The notes under the pieces were generated by a model, which was not told the DNA's origin, searched no databases, and saw nothing but the letters and a program-made list of their open reading frames with translations. From Pontederia crassipes (Eukaryota; Streptophyta; Magnoliopsida; Commelinales; Pontederiaceae), in NCBI GenBank assembly GCA_030549335.1, contig CM060191.1:2857001-2921000 (forward strand): a stretch of DNA of 64,000 nucleotides, written 5' to 3'. Positions within the stretch are counted from its first letter, which is position 1. The number at the start of each line of letters is the position of its first letter. A program made the translations under genes and the position numbers. This document shows positions 27,701 through 39,500 of the stretch, piece after piece.

Positions 27701-30700
27701 TCATTCAACATGATAAATGCGAGCAAAATAATCAGGAGTTGGTATGTTTTGATTTTTTTCCTACTAGAAGTATTAGCGAATTTCTGCAAAATAAAAGATG
27801 TAGAAGTGTGAAGAAAATAATGTTTCTTTCAAGTACAGTTTGAATCGCCCTTTCTAGACAAGTTGTAACACTTTCTTTTAATGAGGTAAACAACTTTGGT
27901 ACCAAAAATAGGTAAACTTTTCCTGGTGTTTGCTTTCTTGTAAACTTTGGTACCAAAAATAGTACCCTTACTGAACTGTCCTATCACTGAGGCAGGTCCT
28001 GGAGCAAATGAAGGGAAGAAAGCTCCATTATATCATTGCAATTACTGCAACAAAGATATATCAGGGAAAATTCGTATCAAGTGCACCAAATGTCCTGATT
28101 TTGATCTATGCGTAGAATGCTTCTCTGTAGGTGCTGAAGTAACCCCACACAAAAGCAATCATCCTTACAGGGTCATGGTTGGTGCAACTAAATTTATTCG
28201 TTTTTATTGGTTGTACATGATTTTCATTTGAGTACATGTTTCTGAAGGATTTATTTCTGGGTTAATACCACTTAATACTGTTCAAAGTTACTCTAACATC
28301 TGTTTGGTCTTAATGTTCAACAACAGCCAACATGCTTCTATTATGTATTCTTTATATATAAATAAAGTTCATTGAATAGGTGACAATATTTTTGCATTTG
28401 GCAAACATATAGATGCTTGCCGATGAAATGTTGAAACATATTTCCGTCTGTAGGATTTGTCAACTGTTTGTCAGTAAAATATCAAACTATTGCAAGATTT
28501 GTTTCATAAAATGTCTCCTCCTCATTGTAACTTGGCATCTTTTACACAGCAACTATGTTTTATTTTGAGCTGGGATACTAGAGATTTGAGTGTTGTTACA
28601 TCACTGCGCTCTCATTTGTGTTTCATATACGTGCTCATAAATCCGTTTCCCCTTAACTCAGCGATGCAAGAAACATTTGTTTATGGAAAGCCTTAATCTA
28701 TTGTTATCTAGATTATATGAGCTTATGCATGAAAATGAGATGTTCTTTTTTTGAGAAGATGTTCAACAATTTCTCTTCTCAAAAAAATAAAAAAATAAAA
28801 AAATAAAATATGTTCAACCATTTCACATCTATCTTACCTCAAAAGAAAAATAATCTATTTACTTTTTCCTTCCAGCAATTAAAGGTTCCTGATTTTAACC
28901 AAGGGTTTTCTATGATCTTGAGTCTTGACGAGCCATGCATTTGTTTAGTTGCCGTTCAAAATAGTAAGAATATATTTGTTTTTTTTGGCTTATTGGATAA
29001 ATTCTTCCAACAGGACAATTTGTCCTTCCCCCTTATATGTCCAGATTGGAACGCAGATGAAGAAATATTGTTACTAGAGGTACCAAGATAATCCTCTATA
29101 GCAGTTTACTTGAGCTCCATGAACATTTTATACCAGTTTAGAATTTCATCTGTAATCTTTGTATTTCCTTTAGGGGATCGAAATGTATGGATTGGGAAAC
29201 TGGGCGGAAGTTGCTGAGCATGTTGGTACAAAGAGCAAAGCACAATGTATTGATCATTATAACACCGCGTATATGAACTCACCTTGTTACCCTCTTCCGG
29301 TATAACATTTTGTCCTAAGTTTTTTCCCTTTCAACTTATTTTTATCTAAATAGAAAGGAACTCCTTGAGTAACTGTTATTTGTTCTCAACAGGATATGTC
29401 TCGTGTTAATGGCAAGAACAGAAAGGAACTCCTTGCTATGGCTAAAGTGCAAGGTGAGAGCAAGAAAGGTTAGTGATTTGGCTTCCTCTGTTAGTTTGAA
29501 AGGAACACCTTGGTAGATTACATTTGTAGTGTGCCCTCTATGAATACAGTTGGACAATTGCACATCTCAACAGTCATTCTTTTTCATCTCAAATAAATTT
29601 CAGATCATCTGAATTATTGGCTTCTTTACTTTTATATTCAGTTGTACTATCTTTTTTTTAGAGAAAGATGTACTCTATCCTTGGATGCAATATTATATCA
29701 GCAGTTATATCTTTACTTTTCGAGGGGATGTAACAGAGATATTGTACACCTCGATTTAACCCATGAAATGCAATCAAAATCCGAGTTTGATGGACAAAAT
29801 CCCAGATATCCCTTTGAGGTGATATTGTAGTCTCATATGAAAGACATGTTCACCATTGAAGATTAGGATTTTTAACTGACTTACGAGAAGACAACAACTC
29901 CCAACTTGTGTATCAATCGAGGTGGGTGCATGAATCAAGGTGGTTGCATGGAAACGGGGACGATTATGTATGGATGGCTCTGAGGACATTGACCATCTAT
30001 TTTCTGGTTTTGCCATGGTTAGTGCAGTTTGGGCAGAGTCTGGCTGTAGGAATTTGAATTCAAGCTCAGAGATGGATCTGTAGGGCTCCTTTTGATGTGG
30101 TGGACGAGTGCATGATATCCAGACATATGGTTAAAGAGGGAGGCGGGGGTGGTGTGTTGGCAGCCTTGTGGGCATTATAGTCCAGAGAAACAGATGCACT
30201 AGTAGGAGCATTATACATGCCCATGCTTTTTCTCGAGAGTGGATGGTGGAACTATAATAACTGATCTAGACACTATATCTTGTGTATTTTGTTTTTCACG
30301 TATACACATGATATGTCACATACTAAATAAATTGGATAACTGCCCAGACAGCCATCCTTTCCCTTCTCAAAGGAAAAACAACAGTAATGAATTATGTAAC
30401 TAACATCAACTGTGAGGATCTCTGCTTCTTATCTTTGTTTCAGAGAAAACCCACACTCTTGATTCTTTAGAGATCCAATTTTGCACTTTTCCTTTCACAT
30501 ATTAACTATTGATCGGATACATTTCCTTAAGATTTTTTCCTTTTTTTTTATGTTCAGGTGTTTTCAAATTGTTGCATTGTCATTCATTACTTTCATTGTA
30601 ATAGGAACTTCATTGCCGGGCGATGCGATACCGAAGGAAGAATCTCCATTCTCGCCTGCACGGGTCAAGTGCGCTATCAGCAAGAAAGTTCTGTTAATTG

Positions 30701-33700
30701 AGAAACAATAGCACATTGACTTTTTGTTGTATCCAATTGTGATAGGATTGAGGATGTAGGCGAAGCTTCAGGGGGGCGGTCACCATCGACAATGGCTGCT
30801 GGTATCTTATAGTAGTTTTCTGATGACTAAGTAGTTGTTCCCCATTTCTGATTACTGTAGGAAATTAGCATAAATTGGGTGCTATTTGACTTGAATTTTC
30901 TATTCTGTATTCACTGTATAGGTGCAAGCAAGAAGGCCTCTAACATTGTGCAGTTAAAGGATAATTCTGATGCAACTAAACTAGAAGGTTCGTTTTAGGA
31001 TGGGGCTCCATTCCTTTGTTATCTTGCAGAATTTCGTTTGAGCAATGTTTAGTTTTCAGTTCAATCTACATGTCTTCTCAGATGCAACACAGGATCTATG
31101 CTTCTAGTGAGAAACATAGTTATTATGGATTTTCTACATTTCTCATCTTTCTGATGTTTTCTTCAAGTAGGTGACTTTAACTAATATATTTTAATACAAG
31201 TTGTTATGAACTTCTGCAATTGTCTTTTATAGTTCATCACAATCTTAGGGGGCTATGGTTTTTTCTTATATAATCTTTGGATTTATACCTGCACTTATTC
31301 ACTAGATGCTTTGCTAAATGAATTAAAATGCTGTGAATGCTACGGTGGATGTCATATCTAGTAATTGCTATTGCCAAAGTACTTAGATTATGCCTATGAG
31401 TTTAGTACACAGCCTATTATTGACATATATTACTAATCATTCTCATTTTATTGTCTTACCCTGGTTTAAGAAAGGTTTTTCTGTTTCTTTGATATCCTCT
31501 GATGCATGAGGTTGGCTCTTTATTCAATGAGCTAGCAATCTCTCTTAAAAGCTTACGGGAAGGAGTTTGTATTTTGTATTTCATTTTTCAATGGTCTGGA
31601 CTGACCATCACGTACATGATTGATGCGGATGTTTATGATTTTGAATTGACAGACACACATATGGATAGGAGTGTTGGTGTTAAGAAGCCAAAAATTTCAG
31701 GAGATGAAGAGCCTTCTATGACTGAATTAAGTGGATATAATGCTAAGAGGCAGGAATTTGACCCTGAGTACGACAATGACGCAGAACAAGCACTTGCTGA
31801 GATGGAATTCAAAGAAACTGATACTGAAACTGAGCGTGAACTGAAGTTGCGCATGCTTCGTATTTATTTGTCAAGGTATATTAGTCAAATTGACCTTATT
31901 ACTTTATCTTTCGTTAAGTTGTTGATTCTTAGATGAAACAGATGCAATCGTACGTTATAACTGAAATTAGCTCAAGCATTTCTTTTCACTGTATCTTTTT
32001 CCTAAGGAGAAAGGATCGCTGACCTTCTGTCAGTTATTCAATTTATTGAACTGGGAATAAAATTCCCCACCCCACCCCCCCACACGCACACACAACATAC
32101 AAAAAAAATCTTTAATCAAACTTTATACTAGATGAATCACATTTTTCTTTCACTATATTGATTCAATGTGAATTTCTGTGGCTTACATGTTTTAGTTCTC
32201 TGATAGGCTTGATGAGAGGAAACGAAGAAAGAATTTTATATTAGAAAGGAACCTACTTTATCCCAACCCATTGGAGAAGGATCTCTCAGACGAAGATAGA
32301 GAAGTATACAATCGTTACAAGGTGTTTATGCGCTTCCTTTCTCAAGAAGACTATGAAACACTAGTAAAGTCGGCCATTGAGGAACACAGAATTCGAAGGA
32401 GAATTAAAGAGCTTCAGGTGTGATTGTCTGTGATGCTTCATTCATTTTTCATGCTTAGATTCGCTCTAATTTTGTCATTTGATGATATTGTCTGGATTTT
32501 ATTCATTACCAGTCTCTTTTTGTTGACCTATGCAATGTCTATCTGAAGCCACAACTGGCCTAGTCCATTTCATGTATGTAGACCTAGGTATGCAACTATG
32601 AGTACTATGACATCCATATCATATTTGATAGCTTTTAATTATGAATAAAAAGATCTAAATTATTTAGGTAAAAATAATTTTGAGGGGGATTTAGTCAAAA
32701 CAATTGATTAAACAATCTTGTTTAATTTTCTAACAAAAGAAATCGTCTCACAAGGTTTATAGATTGATGATTGATAATTTGCTAGTTGCTACCTACCATG
32801 TGTTGTTGCGACTTCAATTTCTCTATTGAAGACCAGGGTTCATTTCCCGTAATTGGCGGTGTTTATTTTGGGGTTTTGATGTATTGTTCTACTTTATAAT
32901 AGGCCCTGGTCTCAGATTTTTTATTACATGGAAAGAAGAAAAAAGTTACTGTAGAGTGCCATGGATGATTGAATCTGTTCAATAAGTTTACTTCTTGTCC
33001 ACATGATGCTGTTTGAAACAATCTATTTGTCTTCTTTCTTTTTTCTTTCTATAATGTAGTCTTACTCTTATTGCTATTCATATATTGTATGTGATGCAAA
33101 ATTTCTCAGGAATGTCGCACGGCTGGATGTCGTACAATGGCTGAAGCAAAGGCATATATTGAGCAAAAGCGAAAGAAAGAAATGGAGGCAAATGCACTAA
33201 AAGCTAAGGAAAACCCGCAGGTTCTTTCTGGTAGTAAGGTGGTCAAGGCAAGCCGGCCATTGACCAAAGAAAAAGTCGAATCTGATGGCAGCCCAAGGAA
33301 CACTGTTGATAGTCACAAAGTTAAAGGTGGTGTGGGTCCAGAATCTGGTGGAAAGGACTCGGCAACAGGTCAGGGAATAACAAAATCATCTGATGAATGG
33401 GATATCACTGGGCTTCCTGGAGCGGAATTTCTCAGCGAAACTGTAAGATCTGCATCTTGGTTTCTTCTTACCATTTCACCTGTTGTACCAAACACTCTCG
33501 ATGTTTGCACATTCACTTCTAAAGTTCTAATAAAAAAATCATCACACAAACTTGGTAGCAATGAACCTCATGTTAAAAGTACATAGGCTACTGAAGCCTG
33601 AAATTTCTGTCAATTTTTCAATCTCATGCGTCTTTCTGGCAGACCAACTTGACCCTAATACACTTGTGCTGGTTTCTTTGTTGCAGGAGCACCAATTTTG

Positions 33701-33893
33701 CTGTCAGAATAGATTGCTGCCGAGTCATTTTCTTAATATGCAGGAAGTGTTAGTCCAGGAGATTCTGAAAGGAAATATTGCCAAAAAATCCGATGCCCAT
33801 GGTTTCTTTAAGGTCGACTCGGTCAAAGTCGATAAGGTGTATGATATGGTATTGAAGAAATTGGGGCAGCAAGAGGATTCTGCAGCTGTTTAA
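24750..33893 (+). CDS. ADA2: Transcriptional adaptor ADA2 (SAGA/GCN5 coactivator subunit)
   Basis: Thirteen exons: 24750-24802, 27047-27102, 27996-28177, 29014-29079, 29174-29299, 29393-29468, 30605-30668, 30746-30801, 30922-30987, 31653-31875, 32207-32417, 33110-33442 and 33687-33893. All phases agree, giving 572 aa, close to rice ADA2. The N-terminus is MGRSRAVPNSGDDEASQR. A ZZ zinc finger at ~48-92 contains LYHCNYCNKDISGKIRIKC, CPDFDLCVEC and two His. A SANT domain at ~108-158 contains WNADEEILLLEGIEMYGLG. The ADA-specific middle region (EFDPEYDNDAEQALAEMEFK, then LRIYLSRLDERKRRKNF) is complete. A C-terminal SWIRM-like domain at ~488-572 contains CCQNRLLPSHFLNMQ. ADA2 bridges GCN5 acetyltransferase to activators in the nucleus. 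Exon 7 uses a weak donor, AA|GTGCGC. Intron 1 holds an RTE-derived insertion. Confidence 0.96.
25478..25619 (-). mobile_element. Short RTE-derived element in ADA2 intron 1 (copy e)
   Basis: The 14-bp duplication cctttagccctctc (25464-25477 and 25620-25633) flanks the element. On its own strand the 5' module ends gatcaacga and joins straight to tgggataaggctttg, so only the last ~30 bases of the LINE 3' end remain: the shortest 3' module of the set. It lies antisense to ADA2. Confidence 0.92.
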
Positions 33894-35541
33894 GTAGTAT
33901 TTAGTTACGTTAACCCTTTTCAAGCCATGCCACTTAGAACGTTTGTTCCATTCCAGTTTCCTCTCACTTTTCCCTTGCGCATGTTGTAATAAAATTTCAA
34001 GATCCAATAACAATATTTGCATGTAGATTCTTTAAGGCAATATTGGTAACCTTACATCTGGAACACCTTTACAACAACAAAGTCTTACTCCACTAGGTGA
34101 GATTGACTATATGGATTATACGATGTCATTCCGTTTTATTAGTAATTATCTGGAACACCTTTGAAGAAAAAAAAAACTTACAAGTAGAGCAGGGACGTTT
34201 GTGTAGACCGATCTTGATGCTATTTCTGCCAAGCCCTTCAATAGTTATGGATTATATCTTCTCAAAAAAAATTTTTTCTGGATAATATAGCGGTTGCTCT
34301 AATGTTCTACATATAACAAAACGGAGCCTACAAAGAATAAGTAGTTCCGTTTTCTATCGTCGCCTCTTTTCTGTTAGTAGCATGCTGTGTTTTGAATCAT
34401 AATTCTTTCCCACTTTGGTGCATTTAAATGGTTTATCTAATGATGTGCAAGCGTTCGGCGTTCCGCGTGGAACGAGGTTTCTCAAGCATTTTCATGGATG
34501 GAATCAGGTGATTCAGGTCATATTTATTGATGTTGGAATCGATCAATGCTTTATTTTTTTTCTGTTGACGTGACATTTTTTAATTTTCAAACTTTTTTCT
34601 TTTACCTTTTTTTTATATGAGATAATTGATTTATTATATATAAATATTTATAATAAAATATTAATATAATATTTATTATTAAAATTAATTCATCACATCT
34701 ATTTTTTTACCACATTAATTAATTCATTTCTCATCATTAAATCTTACTCCATCTACCTCAAAATAATATGTAACTTTTAATATCCTCATGAGCCGACTCT
34801 TCATTTTTATCTTTTCTACCTGTCAGCGTTTATTTGAATAGAGTGAAATGTAATAATGATGAAAAAATTTAGATAGGAAAAAATAAATGTGTTAATTAAT
34901 TTTTTAATGAATTTTGAATTCAAAATATATTTTATACATATGAAATATAATTTTGTTAATTAATTAAAATAACATTATAAATTAAATTTCTTTAGTAAAA
35001 ATATTAAAAAATATATAATCTGAAAATAAAATAGTTTTAAAATAAATTAGATTTAATGAGATATTAATTTTTTTTAAAAGATGACAAGTAATACATAATA
35101 TTATATTAATATTTTAAAATATCAAATTATATTTAATAAATAAATTATTTTATAAGAGTAATGTGAGAGGAAAATAAGAAAAGAAAAATAAAAAGAAAAA
35201 AACGGAATGAAAAAAGGTAAACAACACGTCCAAAAAAAAAAAAAAACGAAAAAACGGAACCAACTTGATTCCAACGAAATGGTTGTTGGAAACCATGATC
35301 ACGTGACTGTGACTCCTATTTTTTATTCTCAACTTGATTCCATCAAACGTTGATTCTTATTTTGTATTCTCAAATCTCAACTTGATTTTGTCGAACGTTA
35401 AAATTAGACAGTGGTCATATCCTTTAACCGAATTGACTCGAACTAGCCGGACTTGCCCAAGGATGTCTTTTGTCTTAAGCGTTTCTTTTCTTTATTTTTA
35501 GCCTTTCTAATAGGAAAAAAGCTTCTAGAAGTATATAAATT
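33894..35541. other. ADA2 3' region and AT-rich intergenic DNA
   Basis: Contains the ADA2 3' UTR and a truncated RTE tail (34071-34147). After that comes AT-rich DNA with a run of A near 35228-35244. No coding signal is seen. Confidence 0.4.
34071..34147 (-). mobile_element. 5'-truncated RTE 3' end downstream of ADA2 (copy f)
   Basis: Only the last ~75 bases of the RTE LINE (from ttactaataa... to the TTG tail) remain, with several substitutions. It is flanked by the 15-bp duplication atctggaacaccttt (34056-34070 and 34148-34162). It inserted ~180 bases after the ADA2 stop. Confidence 0.9.
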
Positions 35542-36006
35542 GGGTTAATTCCTTTAATACTCTCTCAACTATAACTTTTCCCTTCTAATAATAAATTATA
35601 AATTTATATATTGTAGTCACCAAACTTTTATAAATTTGACACTCACGTCCTTCAATTAAATTTCATTAAATTTAATTATGAAATATCATTTTTACCCTTA
35701 GTTTCAAATTGCAATGAAACTATTTTTAAATATAAAATAATCAATATAGATAAAATGTTAATTAATAATAATGTTTCTATGCAATATTATGCTTGAGTCA
35801 ATATCTTCAACTTTTTACATCATTGTCATATTAGTAAGGGGCAAAAATGTCATTTCATAGTTATTAGAAAAAAAAAGCTTAATAAAATTTAGATTAAAGT
35901 TGCTGACGGACTTAAGTGTCACGTTAAAAAAAATTTGAGGACTAAAATTTGTAAATTGATAATTTAAAGTTAAACGTGAAAAAAGTCATAGCAGAGGAAT
36001 TAACCC
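35542..36006. mobile_element. MULE-like MITE with ~150-bp TIRs
   Basis: The left end GGGTTAATTCCTTTAATAC and the reverse complement of the right end, GGGTTAATTCCTCTGCTAT, begin arms that stay alignable for about 150 bases (caaa(c/t)ttt..., then atgaaat(a/g)(t/a)cattttt(a/g)cccctta). The flanks atataaatt (35533-35541) and atataaaat (36007-36015) match at 8 of 9, fitting a 9-bp target duplication. No coding capacity. The GGGTTA termini resemble those of the larger element at 5519-6610, which suggests related families. Confidence 0.65.
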
Positions 36007-36015
36007 ATATAAAAT

Positions 36016-36592
36016 TGAAGAAAAAGGGAACAAAAGCGTTTACGTTGCACCTGTACAACTGACGATGACGAAGGCTGGGACATTCTTCCTGCTGACAACT
36101 GACGATTTATAAATTTGTAACATGTTTGCAACAGGGTTAATTCCATTTTTTCACAAATTTCTTTTGCTAAAACTTTATAAGCTATTCTTTGCCGTCCGGA
36201 TCCACACAAGGGGAAAAAAATGTCTGATCATGTTTGCCGATTATTCCATCAAAGCCCAGAGGACGGAAACCGGAACTACGCAAAACATGCAACTCGACTA
36301 CCATTAGGCAACCTATTTGCATCCTTCTTCCCAGTTGTGTATTGAATATTAATGTCCCAAGTTCTTACTAAGTTGTGGCTTGGCAAAGCATGAAACAGAG
36401 AAAAATAAAAACAAAATTACAAAAAATAAACAGCAAAATGTGGTTACTTATGAGCATGTTGTCCAACTCCCACACCGCCGTCACCGCCGCAGTCGCCCAG
36501 CTGCCAGCAAACAGCATGCAACAACAAATCGCCGTCCCATGGACACCGCGGCGCCTAGCACTCGTCCCGTGTCCTGTTGTCGTTGTTGCTTG
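36016..36592. other. Intergenic DNA and SAP 3' region
   Basis: Spacer between the MITE and the SAP stop codon. Presumably holds the SAP 3' UTR. No other gene is seen. Confidence 0.4.
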
Positions 36593-39500
36593 TTACAAGG
36601 CTCCGAAGTCCCACAGCTGCAACCCGCCGCCGCTAGACCAGGCCGCGACATAGCGATCGCTGGCGGCCATGGCACCCCCCAACCCTCCCATCCTCTCCCT
36701 GATGCTGTACATGTACTCGCCGGTGATGGCGTCCCACACCCTGATGGCATGCCCGGAGAACACCATGGCGTAGCCCCAGTTCATGCAGCCCACCATCTCC
36801 CTACCTTGTTGATGCTGCCGTAGCGTCAGCTGCTGCTGCTGCCCCTCCCCCCTCCTCCCCGTCGCGTTGAACCGGCACACCTCCTCCAACTCCGGCACGC
36901 TTCGGACCTTGGCCACTCCACCCAGGTCGACGGCCACCACGCGGCCGTCGCACGCGTCGACCGTCTCAACCACCGCACCCCGCCGCCGGAGGTTTGCTTC
37001 GCCGAGGACGAAACCCATATTGGCATCCACGTCCACGACTTGGACGGCGGAGGCGGTGCAGCCCACCACCATTCCCGGCGCGGCTATCCTCACGCGGCCG
37101 ATGCCCTGAGCGTACCAGTCAGCCAGCACGCGCCAGCCCAGCACCGCGTCCGCGTCCGTCAAGGAGCCGCCGGCGTAGACGAGCTCCTCCGTCACGGCGT
37201 CCCACACGCGCCAGGACCGGCCGGGCACGCCCGCGAACAGGCCGATCCACCACCTGTCGTCGGCGGCGAAATCGACCAGCGTGCCGTCCTCCACGACGTT
37301 CCCAACATGCGCCCTGCGGGAAGCGCCGGAGATGGGATCGTCGTCGAGCGGCGCGACGTGGATGTCTCCGTCGTGGGAGGAGTAGACCAGGCGGGCGGGA
37401 TCGGAGAGGAGGGCCAAGCCGGAGATGGACTGGGAGAAACGGCCGAGGCGATCGCGATGCGGGTCCGGCCCGTACGTGGCCAGCTGGTGGCCGCCGACGG
37501 GGATGTCGAAGAGGATGACGGATCCGTCGAGGAAGCCGGCGGCGAGGTGGTCGTCGGAGATGGCGAGACGGCAGCAAGCGAGAGCCGGGACGGAAGGCGG
37601 AAGCAGTCGGGAGTTGACGGATCGCCGGTAACGGAAGTTGCAGCCTGTGCGGTGGAGGTGCAGGAACTCATCCCGCCAAGACGGCAGTTCAGGGCTCCGG
37701 CCACGGCGCCACACGCGGCGGGCGAGCTGCTGCCACAAGAGCTCCGAGCGCGAGACGTTACGCCACGTCGAGCACACCTGCAATTACGCGCGCGCGCGCG
37801 CACAGTTCTCAGTCACTGATTAGTCAGAACCTAGGTCAACTGCGTTGACCATCAAAGAGAGAAATACAACGAGCATAAATTTTTTTCCCAGGACAATATA
37901 ATTTGCTTAAAATTATGTACAATATTTTTTATCGATGAAAAGAATAATATACTTTTTGTTGAAATATAAATTCTCATCAGGGAAAACAGAAAAATGACAC
38001 ATTTTATACAGAAAGAGGATAAAGTGATAATGGAAAGAGAACTGGAGAGAATTTCAGCATAATAAGCAAACATCAAATAAATAAATCTCAGAATGGGGAA
38101 AGAAGAAGCCATTTTAAAATGCCAAGAAGGAAAGCTGCAAGATATCTTGTCGAACGAGTGATAAAGAAAACACAACTTGAAATTTATATCCAGCATGTTG
38201 TTGGCAAAATGTTCATATTGAGAACATCACGTCTTCCTTCGGGTTAAAAACGTACAATTCAATCAGTACATCAACTATTTCAGAGTGAACAAAGCACTAC
38301 ATAAAAACCAAAAGTACATGGAGCCTACAGGCATTCGTAGGAGATAATATGGCGGGTTTTTCTCTACGTGAGAAAAATCAGGTAAGAAAAGGGGCAGTGC
38401 TGATGAAGTGTTAATAATGATCAAATTTATTATTATAGTTTTGATTAAAAGAAATAAGGCCAAAATCCGAAATAATTCAATAATCATGAAGTGTAATCGA
38501 TAGCTGCATCAGAAACAAACTTAAAATTTAACTGACGAAGTACATAAATCCATGATTCTGAGATTACTTTTTTTATGATCATAAGGTGTAATACAAGAAA
38601 AATACTTGAGAAATCATAAGAAACTTGGCAAAAGGCAATATTTATGAACCTAAAAAACACTAAAAGTAAGAGTGCCAACCAGATTGTAAATAGGAAAACA
38701 AAACAAAAGAAAAGAAAAATACAACAAAACCTTATCTCACTAGGTGGAATTGGCTACATGAATCATACGACGTCATTCCGCTTTATTAGTAACCAAACCT
38801 TTCGGTATTATTCGTTGATCCATGTTCATAAGATTCGACATAATTTTACGCTAGCTGTCGAAAGCTAACACAACACTCCTCCTTTATCCGAGCTTGGGAT
38901 CGACTATAAAACATAGACGAAGTTAAAAGAAAAAAAAAATGACATTAAAAAAATACAAGCAGCTATTGAAATTAACGATCAGTTACAGAACTTCTGTGTG
39001 AGTTGCAATATTGTTATCCACCAAATTTGGTTTCAAAACTGTTCTCACTGAAGCGATTGCGATTCCAGGGTTTCAAAAACATTTCATAATAAAACATCCA
39101 AATTTGATTTAGCAGTTGGAGTAATAATAGACATCTCACGTTTATCTCCTAACGAATCTGTATCGAAAGAACAAACTGACCTAAAATTAATAGTCAAGCC
39201 AAATCAATGGTCAAACGACAACAAACAAAACAGATATACTCCAAATTACAGTATCAGAAAACATGAAACCGAGAGACCTTTTTGAAGATACATATCAACA
39301 GGCTGCAAATTTTATGACACGTACAAACATCATTAGTCATAACCACTACAGAACAGATGGGTAGGAAAACCATGGTGGAATATTCTCCAAACACAATATT
39401 GCTATCAAAGAGACAAAGGCTACAGACTCAATTTTATACATTTGCATCAAAGTATAAACAGTGGAAACATAAAAAATATAAACAGTCACTAGGATCTTTT

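Noticed and set aside
36826-37823. Many long frames on both strands over SAP exon 2
   Set aside because: Shadows caused by very high GC; the SAP frame is the one with recognisable motifs.
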